From the NCBI RefSeq assembly GCF_002214185.1, contig NZ_CP022161.1, positions 3,967,767-4,031,766 on the forward strand: a stretch of 64,000 bases of DNA. Reading direction: 5' to 3'. The translations under genes and the position numbers were made by a program. Shown in pieces: positions 7,885 through 16,932 of the stretch (positions are counted from its first letter, which is position 1; every line of letters starts with the position of its first letter). The notes under the pieces are model-generated. The model searched no databases, was not told the origin of the DNA, and saw only the letters and a list, made by a program, of their open reading frames with translations. Origin of the DNA: Streptomyces capitiformicae (lineage in GTDB: Bacteria > Actinomycetota > Actinomycetes > Streptomycetales > Streptomycetaceae).

Positions 7885-8931
7885 TCAGCCGGGAGCGGCT
7901 CCCGATTGAGGCAGGTACGGGAACGTGCTTGCGCGGACGACAAGTTGGGGTTCGATCGAGACCTGGGACGTACCGGAGGGGGTACGGCCCTCGATCAGGT
8001 CCAGCAGCAGAGCGATGCTCCGCTTGCCCACCGTCGCGAAGTCCTGCCGGACGGTGGTGAGCGGCGGGGCGAAGAACTCCGACTCCGGGATGTCGTCGAA
8101 GCCGGCCACCGCCACGTCCTGGGGAGTACGCACGCCCGCCTCACGCAGCGCCCGCAACACCCCCAGTGCCATCTGGTCGTTGGCCACGAAGACCGCGGTC
8201 AGGCCGCGTCCCACCCAGCCCGCCAGTTCCTGGCCGGCCCGGTAGCCCGACAGCGGGCTCCAGTCCCCTCGCAGGAGCATAGGTGGTTCCACGTCCGCCT
8301 CTTCGAGGGTCGCCCGCCAGCCGTCGGCCCGGTCCGCCGCCTCCTGCCAGTCCTCGGGTCCGGCGAGATGCCAGACCCTGCGGTGGCCTGCGGCGAGCAG
8401 ATGGCCGGTGGCCAGCCGTGCTCCCAGATTCTGATCCACGTTGACGCTGGGAACCTCGGCGCCCGAGCCGGTGCCCACAGCCACCACCGGGAACGGGTGG
8501 CGGAGTTCGGCGAGGGCCTCGACCGCCGACCGCTGCGGGGCGATGGCGATGACCCCCTCCACTCCGCCCTCGCTGAGGCGGTCCAGGGCCTCGGACAGCG
8601 TCTCCACCGTCAGCCTGCGCAGACTGACCGTCGAGACCAGATAGCCCTCGGCACGTGCCGCCTCCTCCAGCGCGAACAACGTACTGGCTGGACCATAGAG
8701 CGTGGTGTTCGAGGCAACCACACCCAGGGTCCGGGTACGCCGGGTCGCCAGGGCCCGTGCGGAGAAGTTACGGCGGTAGCCCATCTCCTCGATCGCCCGC
8801 AGCACCTTGGCCCGTGTCTCGTCCCGCACGTTGGGGTGGTCCCCCAGCACGCGGGACACGGTCTGGTGGGACACGCCGGCCTGGCGTGCCACGTCGGCCA
8901 TGGTGGGCGGCCGAAGCTGCGAGTGAGTCAC
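7885..8931 (-). CDS. LacI-family transcriptional regulator
   Basis: 348-aa LacI/GalR regulator. The N-terminal HTH reads PTMADVARQAGVSHQTVSRV, followed by the hinge region and a PBP-I sugar-binding core ending AGFDDIPESEFFAPPLTT, the classic family signature. I choose GTG 8931 because AAGGAGG lies 8 bases upstream; the in-frame start at 9006 has no such site and would add a 25-residue tail. It lies directly downstream of nothing else on its strand and upstream of the importer operon in the same orientation. A lac-like operator at 9154-9171 sits in its 5' region. The effector is probably a sugar handled by the adjacent genes. Confidence 0.93.
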   Translation of the reverse strand: MTHSQLRPPTMADVARQAGVSHQTVSRVLGDHPNVRDETRAKVLRAIEEMGYRRNFSARALATRRTRTLGVVASNTTLYGPASTLFALEEAARAEGYLVSTVSLRRLTVETLSEALDRLSEGGVEGVIAIAPQRSAVEALAELRHPFPVVAVGTGSGAEVPSVNVDQNLGARLATGHLLAAGHRRVWHLAGPEDWQEAADRADGWRATLEEADVEPPMLLRGDWSPLSGYRAGQELAGWVGRGLTAVFVANDQMALGVLRALREAGVRTPQDVAVAGFDDIPESEFFAPPLTTVRQDFATVGKRSIALLLDLIEGRTPSGTSQVSIEPQLVVRASTFPYLPQSGAAPG

Positions 8932-9153
8932 AGCCGCACCTCCTTGGCCGTCGTCCGCTGATAAGACCTGTGCCGGGGGCCGATGGTTCGGCGCCGGCGG
9001 CGTCATGTCGAAGCTCCGGAATGAGCCGCCGGAGTTCCGGAAGGACCAACGGCACTGGGCTGGAAGGCGAGTTGGAGCACTGCTGACACGACGCTCATAC
9101 CTCCTTGGATGCCGTCGGGGCCGACTCGTGGCCGACTGGTGAATGCGGACGTC

Positions 9154-9171
9154 ATTGTGAGCGCTAACAAT
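9154..9171. promoter_or_regulatory. lac-type operator, LacI-family binding site
   Basis: ATTGTGAGCGCTAACAAT is nearly a perfect dyad centred on GCGC and closely resembles the ideal E. coli lac operator, matching the general LacI/GalR palindrome with central CG. It lies between the divergent lacI-family gene (start 8931) and the dehydratase gene (start 9495), so it could serve autoregulation, control of the dehydratase, or both. Confidence 0.75.
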
Positions 9172-9402
9172 TCATGCCGGTCAAGGGGGGTGCGCCAGAG
9201 AAGTCGTCACGGTTGAATAACGCGACGAGCGGCGAGGGTTGTGGGGTCGCTGGTGTTTTGCCTGGTCAAGAGCGCTCCGAGGGCCACCACGAGAGGCATG
9301 TGCACACCTTCGAAGAGCCCGGCGACCCTCGTGGCGCACCCCGTCGCATCCGCCTCGCCGGTCGTCTCCGGTGTCGCGTCGAAACCGTTGTTTGTAGACC
9401 CA

Positions 9403-9432
9403 TTGACACTCGCACCGGGTCGTCCCTACTGT
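9403..9432 (+). promoter_or_regulatory. sigma70-type promoter of the dehydratase gene
   Basis: TTGACA (9403-9408) and TACTGT (9427-9432) are separated by 18 bp. The -35 box is a perfect consensus. Transcription would begin near 9439, directly at the two copies of the IclR-type element, so a bound repressor would block initiation or clearance. Confidence 0.65.
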
Positions 9433-9435
9433 CGC

Positions 9436-9470
9436 GACCAGCATTTCGAACGAGTGCCGATATTTCGAAC
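9436..9470. promoter_or_regulatory. two IclR-type operator elements before the dehydratase gene
   Basis: ATTTCGAAC occurs at 9443-9451 and again at 9462-9470, 19 bp apart, i.e. on nearly the same DNA face. The second copy extends to CCGATATTTCGAAC, close to a full dyad. They overlap the expected transcription start of the promoter at 9403-9432. Confidence 0.65.
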
Positions 9471-9494
9471 AGACCGAAGAGGACAGGGAGTACC

Positions 9495-10658
9495 GTGCGC
9501 ATCACGGGAATCAGCACACACGTAGTCGGAACGCCGTGGCGGAACCTGACCTACGTCCAGGTGCACACCGACGAGGGACTCACCGGCGTCGGCGAGACCC
9601 GCATGCTGGGCCACACCGACGCGCTGCTCGGCTATCTGCACGAGGCGAAGACCAACCACATTCTCGGCTCCGACCCGTTCGCTGTCGAGGATCTCGTCAA
9701 GCGCATGAAGTACGGTGACTACGGCCGGGCCGGCGAGATCGTGATGTCCGGCATCGCCGTGATCGAGATGGCCTGCTGGGACATCAAGGGCAAGGCGCTC
9801 GGCGTGCCGGTCTGGCAGCTGCTCGGCGGCAAGGTCACCGACAAGGTCAAGGCGTACGCCAACGGCTGGTACACCACCGAGCGGACGCCCGAGGCGTACC
9901 ACAAGGCGGCCCAGGGGGTCATGGAGCGCGGTTACCGGGCGCTCAAGATCGACCCGTTCGGGACCGGCCACTTCGAGCTGGACCACGAGCAGAGCCTCTA
10001 CGCGGTCTCCCTGATCGAGGCCGTGCGCGACGCCATCGGCCCGGACGCCGAGCTGATGCTGGAGATGCACGGCCGGTTCTCCCCCGCCACGGCGGTCCGC
10101 CTGGCCAAGGAGCTGGCGCCCTTCAAGCCCGCGTGGCTGGAGGAGCCGGTGCCGCCGGAGAACCTGAAGGCGCTGGAGAAGGTCGCCGCCAAGGTCGACA
10201 TGCCGGTCGCCACGGGTGAGCGCATTCACGATCGCATCGAGTTCCGTGAGCTCTTCGAGAGCCAGGCCGTGGACATCATCCAGCCGGACGTCGGCCACAT
10301 CGGCGGTATTTGGGAGACCCGTAAGCTGGCCGCCACCGCCGAGACGCACTACATGCTGGTCGCGCCGCACAACGTGGGCGGGCCCGTGCTGACCGCCGCC
10401 TCCCTCCAGGTCGGCTTCACCGCCCCCAACTTCAAGATCCTTGAGCACTTCAACGACTTCGCTGACGCGGAGATCAAGAAGGTCATCAAGGGCGCCCCCC
10501 AGGTGAACCCCGAGGACGGCTGCTTCCACCTCTCCCACGAGCCCGGTCTCGGTGTGGAGCTGGACGTCGACGCCGCCGCGGAGTTCCCGCAGCAGCAGGC
10601 CCGGTTCGACCTGTGGGCCGATGGCTGGGAGCAGCGCAAGCCCAAGGGCACCGAGTGA
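9495..10658 (+). CDS. enolase-superfamily sugar-acid dehydratase (galactonate dehydratase-like)
   Basis: 387-aa mandelate racemase/muconate lactonizing enzyme family member resembling D-galactonate dehydratase. Family features: N-terminal capping domain, LKIDPFG at the barrel's second strand, metal-ligand region LMLEMHGRFS, second ligand EEPVPPE, third ligand ATGERIHDR, then IQPDVGHIGG and the late His region APHNVGGP. It probably converts an aldonate to a 2-keto-3-deoxyaldonate using Mg2+. GTG 9495 follows GACAGGGAG. It heads a plus-strand set with a dehydrogenase and a TIM-barrel-like protein and carries IclR-type operators at its promoter. The exact sugar acid is not determined. Confidence 0.88.
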   Translation: MRITGISTHVVGTPWRNLTYVQVHTDEGLTGVGETRMLGHTDALLGYLHEAKTNHILGSDPFAVEDLVKRMKYGDYGRAGEIVMSGIAVIEMACWDIKGKALGVPVWQLLGGKVTDKVKAYANGWYTTERTPEAYHKAAQGVMERGYRALKIDPFGTGHFELDHEQSLYAVSLIEAVRDAIGPDAELMLEMHGRFSPATAVRLAKELAPFKPAWLEEPVPPENLKALEKVAAKVDMPVATGERIHDRIEFRELFESQAVDIIQPDVGHIGGIWETRKLAATAETHYMLVAPHNVGGPVLTAASLQVGFTAPNFKILEHFNDFADAEIKKVIKGAPQVNPEDGCFHLSHEPGLGVELDVDAAAEFPQQQARFDLWADGWEQRKPKGTE

Positions 10659-10692
10659 GCACCCACACCCACCCCGGCATCGGGAGGACCCA

Positions 10693-11697
10693 GTGAGCAC
10701 CGCCGTCGTGATCGAGGCTCCGGGCGAGCACCGGCTCGTCCCGCACGAGCCCCGGCAGCCGGAAGCGGGCGAGGCCCTGGTCCGGGTACACGCCTCGGGG
10801 ATCTGCGGCAGCGACCGCGAGGTCTTCCAGGGCAACCGGCCGGAGGGGTACGTCCGCTATCCGCTCACGCCGGGCCACGAGTGGTCCGGGACGGTGGCGG
10901 CGGTCGGTGACGGCGTCCCCTCGAGTCTTGTGGGCCGCAAGGTCGTGGGCGAGGGCTTCCGGAACTGCCAGGTCTGCGACCGCTGCCACGCGGGCGAGAC
11001 CACACTGTGCACGGCGGGCTACGAGGAGACCGGCTTCACCCAGCCGGGCGCCATGGCCACCACGCTCACGCTTCCCGCCCGCCTGCTGCACGTTCTTCCG
11101 GACGACGCGAATCTGACGGCTGCGGCGCTGCTGGAGCCGGCCGCGTGCATCGCGGCCGCCGCGCTCAAGGCGAACGCGGTGCCGGGCGAGCGGGTGGCCG
11201 TGGTGGGCACGGGCACGCTCGGGATGTTCGCCGTTCAGTTCCTGAAGGCGGGCTCGCCTGCCGAGCTGCTCGTCGTGGGGACGCGTCCGGACCGGGCCGA
11301 GCTGTCGAAGCGGTTCGGCGCCACGGACTTCCGCACCAAGGACGAGGAACTGCCTGACGACTTCGACGTCGTCATCGAGACCGCCGGGTCCGCGGACGCG
11401 GCGCGCACCGCCGCCGCCCTCCTGCGCCGCGGTGGACGGCTGATCCTGACGGGCATTCCGGCGCCGGGCGCGGACGGGCTCGACCCGACCGATCTCGTCG
11501 TACGGCAACTGGAGGTGCAGACCGTGTTCGGCGCGGCACCGGAGGCCTGGGCACACACCGTGCGGGTCTTCGGGGCGGGACTCCTCGACCCGCTGCCGCT
11601 GGTCACGCACGAGCTGCCGCTGGAGGAGTTCCCGCAGGCCATCGAGTTGGTGGGGTCCGGCGATCCGAAGGTCGGAAAGGTCCTGCTCCGGCCATGA
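10693..11697 (+). CDS. zinc-dependent medium-chain alcohol/sugar dehydrogenase
   Basis: 334-aa MDR-family dehydrogenase. Catalytic zinc ligands are visible in SGICGSD and GHEWSG; the structural zinc loop CxxCxxCx7C (CQVCDRCHAGETTLC) is intact. The Rossmann motif VVGTGTLGMFA (about 175) binds NAD(P). GTG 10693 follows GGGAGGACCCA. It lies 34 bp after the dehydratase gene and is probably cotranscribed. In an oxidative sugar route it could make the aldonolactone from the free sugar, or oxidise a polyol; the substrate is inferred from neighbours only. Confidence 0.9.
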   Translation: MSTAVVIEAPGEHRLVPHEPRQPEAGEALVRVHASGICGSDREVFQGNRPEGYVRYPLTPGHEWSGTVAAVGDGVPSSLVGRKVVGEGFRNCQVCDRCHAGETTLCTAGYEETGFTQPGAMATTLTLPARLLHVLPDDANLTAAALLEPAACIAAAALKANAVPGERVAVVGTGTLGMFAVQFLKAGSPAELLVVGTRPDRAELSKRFGATDFRTKDEELPDDFDVVIETAGSADAARTAAALLRRGGRLILTGIPAPGADGLDPTDLVVRQLEVQTVFGAAPEAWAHTVRVFGAGLLDPLPLVTHELPLEEFPQAIELVGSGDPKVGKVLLRP

Positions 11698-11788
11698 CCC
11701 ACCCCTGAGCCGTACGCCGGTACGGGGTACCTGACGACTTCGTACCGGCGTACACCCAAAGCCCCGCACGACCAGAGCCGCGACCCTC

Positions 11789-11804
11789 GTCCGAAATATC
11801 GAAC
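11789..11804. promoter_or_regulatory. IclR-type operator before the TIM-barrel-like gene
   Basis: GTCCGAAATATCGAAC is the best dyad of the set (14 of 16 positions are self-complementary). It lies 15 bp before the start of the next gene, a position suited to repression of an internal promoter in the gap after the dehydrogenase. Confidence 0.65.
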
Positions 11805-11818
11805 ATGAAGGACAGCTT

Positions 11819-12784
11819 GTGACCGACACCACCGCTCCGACGCCGCGCCGACCCGGCGAGCAGGCGCTCGCCGCACTCGGCCTGGGGGCGCCCGCCCTCG
11901 ACCCCTCCGACGCCTCTCCGCACACCTTCCCCGGCGGTGGCCGCTGGCGCACCGAGGTTCCCTCCGTGGAGGGCCCCGAGGCGCTCGCCGTGGTCCTCAA
12001 GGAGTCCTCGCGGCTCGATGTGCCGGTCCACCGGATCAGCCAGGGCAGCGGTATCTGGATGCTCACCGACGCCGAGATCACCGAGATGGTGGAGGCGACC
12101 GCCGAGCGCGACATCGAGCTCTGCCTGTTCACCGGCCCGCGCGGCACCTGGGACATCGGCGGCTCCACCCGTACCGACTCCAAGGGCGGCGGGCTGCGCG
12201 CCCGGGGCCACGACGCGGTCGCCGGGTGCGTCGAGGACGCCGTACGCGCCACCGAGCTGGGCGTGAAGTGCCTCCTCGTCGCCGACGAGGGTGTTCTGTG
12301 GACGCTGCACCGGGCGCGGGTCGCGGGGATCCTGCCGGCCGACACGACACTCAAGGTGTCGGCGCTGATCGGTCCGGTCAACCCGACGGCGTACGCCGTG
12401 TACGAGAACCTCGGCGGCGACTCGATCAACGTGCCCAGCGACCTGACGCTGGACCACCTCACCGAGATCCGCCGGGTCTCCGCCGCCCCCATGGACATGT
12501 ACATCGAGGCCCCCGACGATCTGGGCGGTTACATCAGGATGTACGAGGTCGCCGAGCTGATCCGGCGCGGCGCCCCGCTGTACCTGAAGTTCGGCCTGTC
12601 GAAGTCGCCCGGGATCTACCCCTACGGCAACCACATGCGCGATCTGACCCTGTCCACCGCCAAGGAGCGGGTGCGGCGCGGCCGGCTCGCCCTGGACCTG
12701 CTCGCACGGCATGGAGCTGACGGGGACATGGCACCGCTCGGCTCACGTCTGCCGGGCGCGCTGAAGCGGTTCGAAACTCCCTGA
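11819..12784 (+). CDS. uncharacterised TIM-barrel-like protein of sugar-acid locus
   Basis: 321 aa, soluble, no signal peptide. Alternating strand/helix pattern with repeated short hydrophobic strands (DIELCLFTGP, VKCLLVADEG, LKVSALIGPVN, PMDMYIEAP, APLYLKFG) suggests a (beta/alpha)8 barrel such as U32-peptidase-like or aldolase-like proteins. The family could not be named with certainty. GTG 11819 follows GAAGGACAGCTT. It sits in the dehydratase-dehydrogenase set and has its own IclR-type operator, so it probably acts in the same route. The cluster has dehydrogenase, lactonase and dehydratase but no recognisable 2-keto-3-deoxy-aldonate aldolase, so this protein is a candidate for that step; this is inference only. 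Confidence 0.75.
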   Translation: MTDTTAPTPRRPGEQALAALGLGAPALDPSDASPHTFPGGGRWRTEVPSVEGPEALAVVLKESSRLDVPVHRISQGSGIWMLTDAEITEMVEATAERDIELCLFTGPRGTWDIGGSTRTDSKGGGLRARGHDAVAGCVEDAVRATELGVKCLLVADEGVLWTLHRARVAGILPADTTLKVSALIGPVNPTAYAVYENLGGDSINVPSDLTLDHLTEIRRVSAAPMDMYIEAPDDLGGYIRMYEVAELIRRGAPLYLKFGLSKSPGIYPYGNHMRDLTLSTAKERVRRGRLALDLLARHGADGDMAPLGSRLPGALKRFETP

Positions 12785-12925
12785 TAACGAACCGGACAAC
12801 TGTCTTCACAGAAGACGACGCAGTCACACAGAATCCCCCGCATCTCCCTCTGGCGTCCTTCGGCTCATGAAGCGCCGTCCCCGCCAGACCGTTCCAGGTC
12901 TTCAAGACATCAAGGATGATGATCC

Positions 12926-14038
12926 ATGCGTACTCGCCGAGCCGCCCTCGCCGCGATAGCCTCCGCCGCCTCCCTCGCCCTCACCCTGTCCGCCTGTGGC
13001 CAGAGCAGTGAGGGCGGCAGCGACGAGAAGGGTGGCAGCACCGAGGGTGCCACCATCGGCATCTCGATGCCGACCAAGTCCTCCGAGCGCTGGATCGCCG
13101 ACGGCGACAACGTGGTCGCGGACCTCAAGTCCAAGGGCTACAAGACCCAGCTGGTCTTCGGCGAGGACGACCCCGCCAAGCAGGTCTCGCAGATCGAGAA
13201 CATGATCACGCAGGGCGTGAAGGCGCTGATCGTCGCGGCGATCGACAACAAGTCGATGAACAACGTGCTCCAGCAGGCCAAGGACGCGAACATCCCGGTC
13301 ATCTCCTACGACCGCCTGATCCTCGGCACCGAGAACGTCGACTACTACGCCTCCTTCGACAACGAGAAGGTCGGCGAGCTCCAGGGCAACTACATCGTCG
13401 AGAAGCTCGGCCTGAAGGACGGTTCCAAGAAGGGCCCGTTCAACATCGAGCTCTTCGCCGGCTCTAACGACGACAACAACACCCGCTACTTCTTCCAGGG
13501 CGCGATGAACGTGCTGCAGCCCTACATCGACAAGAAGCAGCTCGTCGTCAAGTCCGGCCAGACCGAGCTGACCAAGGTCACCACGCTCCGCTGGGACGGC
13601 GCCACCGCCCAGCGTCGCATGGACGACATCCTCACCAAGTCGTACAAGAGCGGCAAGGTCGACGCCGTGCTCTCGCCGTACGACGGCATCTCCATCGGCA
13701 TCCTCTCCGCGCTGAAGTCCGACGGCTACGGCTCCAAGGACAAGCCGCTGCCGGTCGTCAGCGGCCAGGACGCCGAGGTCGCCTCGGTGAAGTCGATCAT
13801 CGCGGACGAGCAGGCGATGACGGTCTACAAGGACACCCGCGAACTCGCCAAGGTGGCCTCGGGCATGGTCGACGCGCTGCTGAACGGCAAGAAGCCCGAG
13901 ACCAACGACACCGAGACGTACGACAACGGGTCCAAGGTCGTCCCGGCGTACCTCCTTGAGCCGGTCGCCGTCGACAAGACCAACTACCAGAAGATCGTCG
14001 TCGACTCCGGCTACATCAAGGAAAGCGACCTGAAGTAA
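12926..14038 (+). CDS. chvE: multiple-monosaccharide ABC transporter binding lipoprotein, ChvE type
   Basis: 370-aa lipoprotein of the ChvE/xylose-binding group. The leader runs from [10 protein letters not shown] to the lipobox LTLSACGQ (Cys about 25), then a Gly/Ser/Glu linker. The body has family-typical stretches ([48 protein letters not shown]). ATG 12926 is preceded by AAGGATGATGATCC. It is followed by matching ATPase and permease genes. ChvE/MmsA/MmsB systems take up glucose, galactose, arabinose or xylose. No IclR-type element was seen in the 141 bp upstream; there is a small dyad GTCTTC/GAAGAC at 12802-12816. Confidence 0.93.
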   Translation: MRTRRAALAAIASAASLALTLSACGQSSEGGSDEKGGSTEGATIGISMPTKSSERWIADGDNVVADLKSKGYKTQLVFGEDDPAKQVSQIENMITQGVKALIVAAIDNKSMNNVLQQAKDANIPVISYDRLILGTENVDYYASFDNEKVGELQGNYIVEKLGLKDGSKKGPFNIELFAGSNDDNNTRYFFQGAMNVLQPYIDKKQLVVKSGQTELTKVTTLRWDGATAQRRMDDILTKSYKSGKVDAVLSPYDGISIGILSALKSDGYGSKDKPLPVVSGQDAEVASVKSIIADEQAMTVYKDTRELAKVASGMVDALLNGKKPETNDTETYDNGSKVVPAYLLEPVAVDKTNYQKIVVDSGYIKESDLK

Positions 14039-14079
14039 TGACGGAATCCCCGAACCAACTCTGATTGGAAGGCACGACC

Positions 14080-15630
14080 ATGGCGGGACCCGTCCTGGAA
14101 ATGCGCTCGATCGTCAAGACCTTTCCCGGCGTCAAGGCACTGTCGGACGTCACACTGACCGTCCGCCAGGGCGAGGTCCATGCCATTTGCGGTGAGAACG
14201 GCGCCGGAAAGTCCACCTTGATGAAGGTGCTCTCCGGCGTCCATCCGCACGGCAGCTACGAAGGCGACATCCTCTTCGAGGGAGAGGAGTGCCACTTCAA
14301 GGACATCCGCGCGAGCGAGGAGCGCGGCATCGTCATCATCCACCAGGAACTGGCGCTGTCGCCGTACCTCTCCCTCGCGGAGAACATCTTCCTCGGCAAC
14401 GAACACGCCAAGGGCGGGTTCATCGACTGGCGGGAGACCCTGCGGCACGCCACCGAGCTGCTGCGCCGGGTCGGTCTGGACGACCACCCGGAGACCCGCG
14501 TCACCGACATCGGCGTGGGCAAGCAGCAGCTCGTGGAGATCGCGAAGGCCCTCTCCAAGAAGGTGAAGCTGCTCATCCTGGATGAGCCGACCGCCGCCCT
14601 GAACGACGAGGACAGCGGCAAACTCCTCGATCTCATCCTGGAGTTGAAGAAGCAGGGCATCACCTCGATCATCATCTCCCACAAGCTCAACGAGATCCGC
14701 AAGGTCGCCGACTCGGTGACGATCATCCGCGACGGGAGGTCCATCGAGACCCTCGATGTGAAGGCCCCGGAGACCACCGAGGACCGGATCATCAGCGGCA
14801 TGGTCGGCCGCGACCTCGACCACCGCTTCCCCGAGCGCACCCCGCACGACGCGGAGGTGGGCGCGGCACCGGCCCTGGAGATCCGGGACTGGACCGTGCT
14901 CCACCCGATCGACCAGCAGCGCAAGGTCGTCGACAATGTGTCGATCCACGCACGGCGCGGGGAGATCGTCGGGATCGCGGGCCTCATGGGCGCCGGCCGC
15001 ACCGAGCTCGCGATGAGCGTCTTCGGCCGGTCCTACGGCCGCTACGCGGGCGGCACGGTCCTCAAGGACGGCACCGAGATCCGTACGAAGTCGGTGGCCG
15101 AGGCGGTCCGCCACGGCATCGCGTACGTCACCGAGGACCGCAAGCACTACGGCCTCAACCTCATCGACACCATCAACCGGAACATCTCGCTGACCGCCCT
15201 GCGCAAGGTCGCGAAGCGGGGCGTCGTCGACGAGCACGAGGAACGCCAGGTCGCCGAGCGCTACCGCAAGACCATGAACATCAAGGCCCCGACGGTGTTC
15301 GAGCCGGTGGGCAAGCTGTCCGGCGGCAACCAGCAGAAGGTCGTCCTCAGCAAGTGGATCTTCGCGGGTCCGGATGTGCTGATCCTGGACGAGCCGACGC
15401 GTGGCATCGACGTCGGCGCCAAGTACGAGATCTACACGGTCATCGACAAGTTGGCCGCTGAAGGCAAGGCGGTCGTCTTCATCTCCTCCGAGCTGCCGGA
15501 ACTGCTCGGGATGTGCGACCGCATCTACACGATGGCCGCAGGGCGGTTGACGGGTGAGTTCCCGCGTGCCGAGGCCACGCAGGAATCGCTGATGCGTCAG
15601 ATGACGAAGGACAAAGAGGTAACCCGATGA
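14080..15630 (+). CDS. mmsA: multiple-monosaccharide ABC transporter ATP-binding protein
   Basis: 516-aa tandem ABC ATPase. First domain: Walker [10 protein letters not shown] (about 38-46) and [11 protein letters not shown]. Second domain: [14 protein letters not shown] in place of a canonical P-loop, signature LSGGNQQK and [18 protein letters not shown] 14080 follows GGAAGG at suitable distance; a TTG at 14065 is less likely. It lies 41 bp after the binding-protein gene and overlaps the permease gene by 4 bases. In this class only the first site is expected to be fully catalytic. Confidence 0.93.
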   Translation: MAGPVLEMRSIVKTFPGVKALSDVTLTVRQGEVHAICGENGAGKSTLMKVLSGVHPHGSYEGDILFEGEECHFKDIRASEERGIVIIHQELALSPYLSLAENIFLGNEHAKGGFIDWRETLRHATELLRRVGLDDHPETRVTDIGVGKQQLVEIAKALSKKVKLLILDEPTAALNDEDSGKLLDLILELKKQGITSIIISHKLNEIRKVADSVTIIRDGRSIETLDVKAPETTEDRIISGMVGRDLDHRFPERTPHDAEVGAAPALEIRDWTVLHPIDQQRKVVDNVSIHARRGEIVGIAGLMGAGRTELAMSVFGRSYGRYAGGTVLKDGTEIRTKSVAEAVRHGIAYVTEDRKHYGLNLIDTINRNISLTALRKVAKRGVVDEHEERQVAERYRKTMNIKAPTVFEPVGKLSGGNQQKVVLSKWIFAGPDVLILDEPTRGIDVGAKYEIYTVIDKLAAEGKAVVFISSELPELLGMCDRIYTMAAGRLTGEFPRAEATQESLMRQMTKDKEVTR

Positions 15631-16871
15631 GCACGGATGTGACCGCCAAGAGCCCGGCCCCGGCGCCGCCGGGCGGGACCGGATCGGCCACGGGCGGCAA
15701 TCTGCTGCAGCTGATGCTGGACGGACTGCGCCGCAACATGCGCCAGTACGGCATGCTGATCGCCCTCGGTCTGATCGTCGCCTTCTTCGCGATCCTGACC
15801 GACGGTGACCTGCTGCTGCCGCGCAACGTCTCCAACCTGGTGCTGCAGAACAGCTACATCCTGATCCTCGCGATCGGCATGATGCTGGTGATCGTCGCGG
15901 GTCACATCGACCTGTCGGTCGGTTCGCTCACGGCCTTCGTGGGCGCGTTCGCGGCCGTGCTGACAGTGCAGCACGATGTGTCGTGGCCGGTCGCCGTGGT
16001 GCTCTGTCTGCTGGCAGGTGGCGTGGCGGGCGCGGCCCAAGGGTTCTTCATCGCGTATCTCGGCATACCGTCGTTCATCGTCACCCTCGCGGGCATGCTG
16101 GTCTTCCGCGGAGTGACGGAGATCTTCCTGGAGGGCCAGACCCTCGGCCCGTTCCCCGACGGCCTGCAGAAGATGGGCAACGGCTTCCTGCCCGAGACCG
16201 GCCCGCAGACCAACTACCACAACATCACGCTGCTGCTGGGCTTCGCCATGATCGCCTTCGTGGTCATCCAGGAGATGCGTGACCGCAGGCGTCAGCAGGA
16301 GTTCGCCCTGGACGTGGTCCCGCGCAACATCTTCCTGCTCAAGCTGGTCGCCATCACGGCCGCGCTGCTCTCGGTCACCATGCTGCTCGCCAGCTACAAG
16401 GGCGCGCCGATCATCCTGCTGATCCTGGGCGCGCTGGTGGTCGGCTACGGCTACCTGATGCGCAACTCCGTCTTCGGCCGGCACATCTACGCGATCGGCG
16501 GCAACCTGCCGGCGGCGAAGCTGTCCGGTGTGAAGGACAAGAAGGTCACCTTCCTGGTCTTCGTGAACATGGGCGTGCTCGCGGCCCTTGCGGGTCTGGC
16601 GATCGCCGCCCGGCTGAACGCCGCCTCGCCGAAGGCCGGTCTGAGCTACGAACTGGAGGCGATCGCCTCCGCGTTCATCGGTGGCGCGTCCATGAGCGGC
16701 GGTGTCGGCACCGTGCTCGGCGCGATCATCGGCGGTGTCGTCCTCGGCGTGCTGAACAACGGTATGAACCTCCTCAGCGTCGGCACCGACTGGCAGCAGG
16801 TCATCAAGGGCCTGGCCCTGCTGGCCGCGGTCGGGTTCGATGTGTGGAACAAGCGCAAGGGCGGCAACTGA
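15627..16871 (+). CDS. mmsB: multiple-monosaccharide ABC transporter permease
   Basis: 414-aa BPD_transp_2 permease of the XylH/MmsB group, longer than ribose permeases, as usual for this group. Signature [10 protein letters not shown] lies about residues 90-100, and the late motif [13 protein letters not shown] is present. Ten or more hydrophobic segments are visible, plus a charged central loop (about 210-230, RDRRRQQEF). Its ATG overlaps the ATPase stop (ATGA). A strong terminator follows at 16881-16913, closing the operon. Confidence 0.93.
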   Translation: MSTDVTAKSPAPAPPGGTGSATGGNLLQLMLDGLRRNMRQYGMLIALGLIVAFFAILTDGDLLLPRNVSNLVLQNSYILILAIGMMLVIVAGHIDLSVGSLTAFVGAFAAVLTVQHDVSWPVAVVLCLLAGGVAGAAQGFFIAYLGIPSFIVTLAGMLVFRGVTEIFLEGQTLGPFPDGLQKMGNGFLPETGPQTNYHNITLLLGFAMIAFVVIQEMRDRRRQQEFALDVVPRNIFLLKLVAITAALLSVTMLLASYKGAPIILLILGALVVGYGYLMRNSVFGRHIYAIGGNLPAAKLSGVKDKKVTFLVFVNMGVLAALAGLAIAARLNAASPKAGLSYELEAIASAFIGGASMSGGVGTVLGAIIGGVVLGVLNNGMNLLSVGTDWQQVIKGLALLAAVGFDVWNKRKGGN

Positions 16872-16880
16872 CCGCACCTG

Positions 16881-16913
16881 AAAGGGGCCTCGCCGAGCGG
16901 CGGGGCCCCTTTT
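16881..16913 (+). terminator. rho-independent terminator after mmsB
   Basis: AAAGGGGCCTCGCC (16881-16894) pairs with GGCGGGGCCCCTTTT (16899-16913) around a GAGC loop, ending in a T run. It separates the importer operon from the epimerase gene, whose start is only 20 bp further on. Confidence 0.9.
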
Positions 16914-16932
16914 CATGTGAGAGGAGCAACCC

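Noticed and set aside
9154..9171. Vector contamination because of the lac-like operator
   Set aside because: The flanking DNA is ordinary high-GC Streptomyces sequence with a native LacI-family gene next to it; no plasmid sequence is seen.
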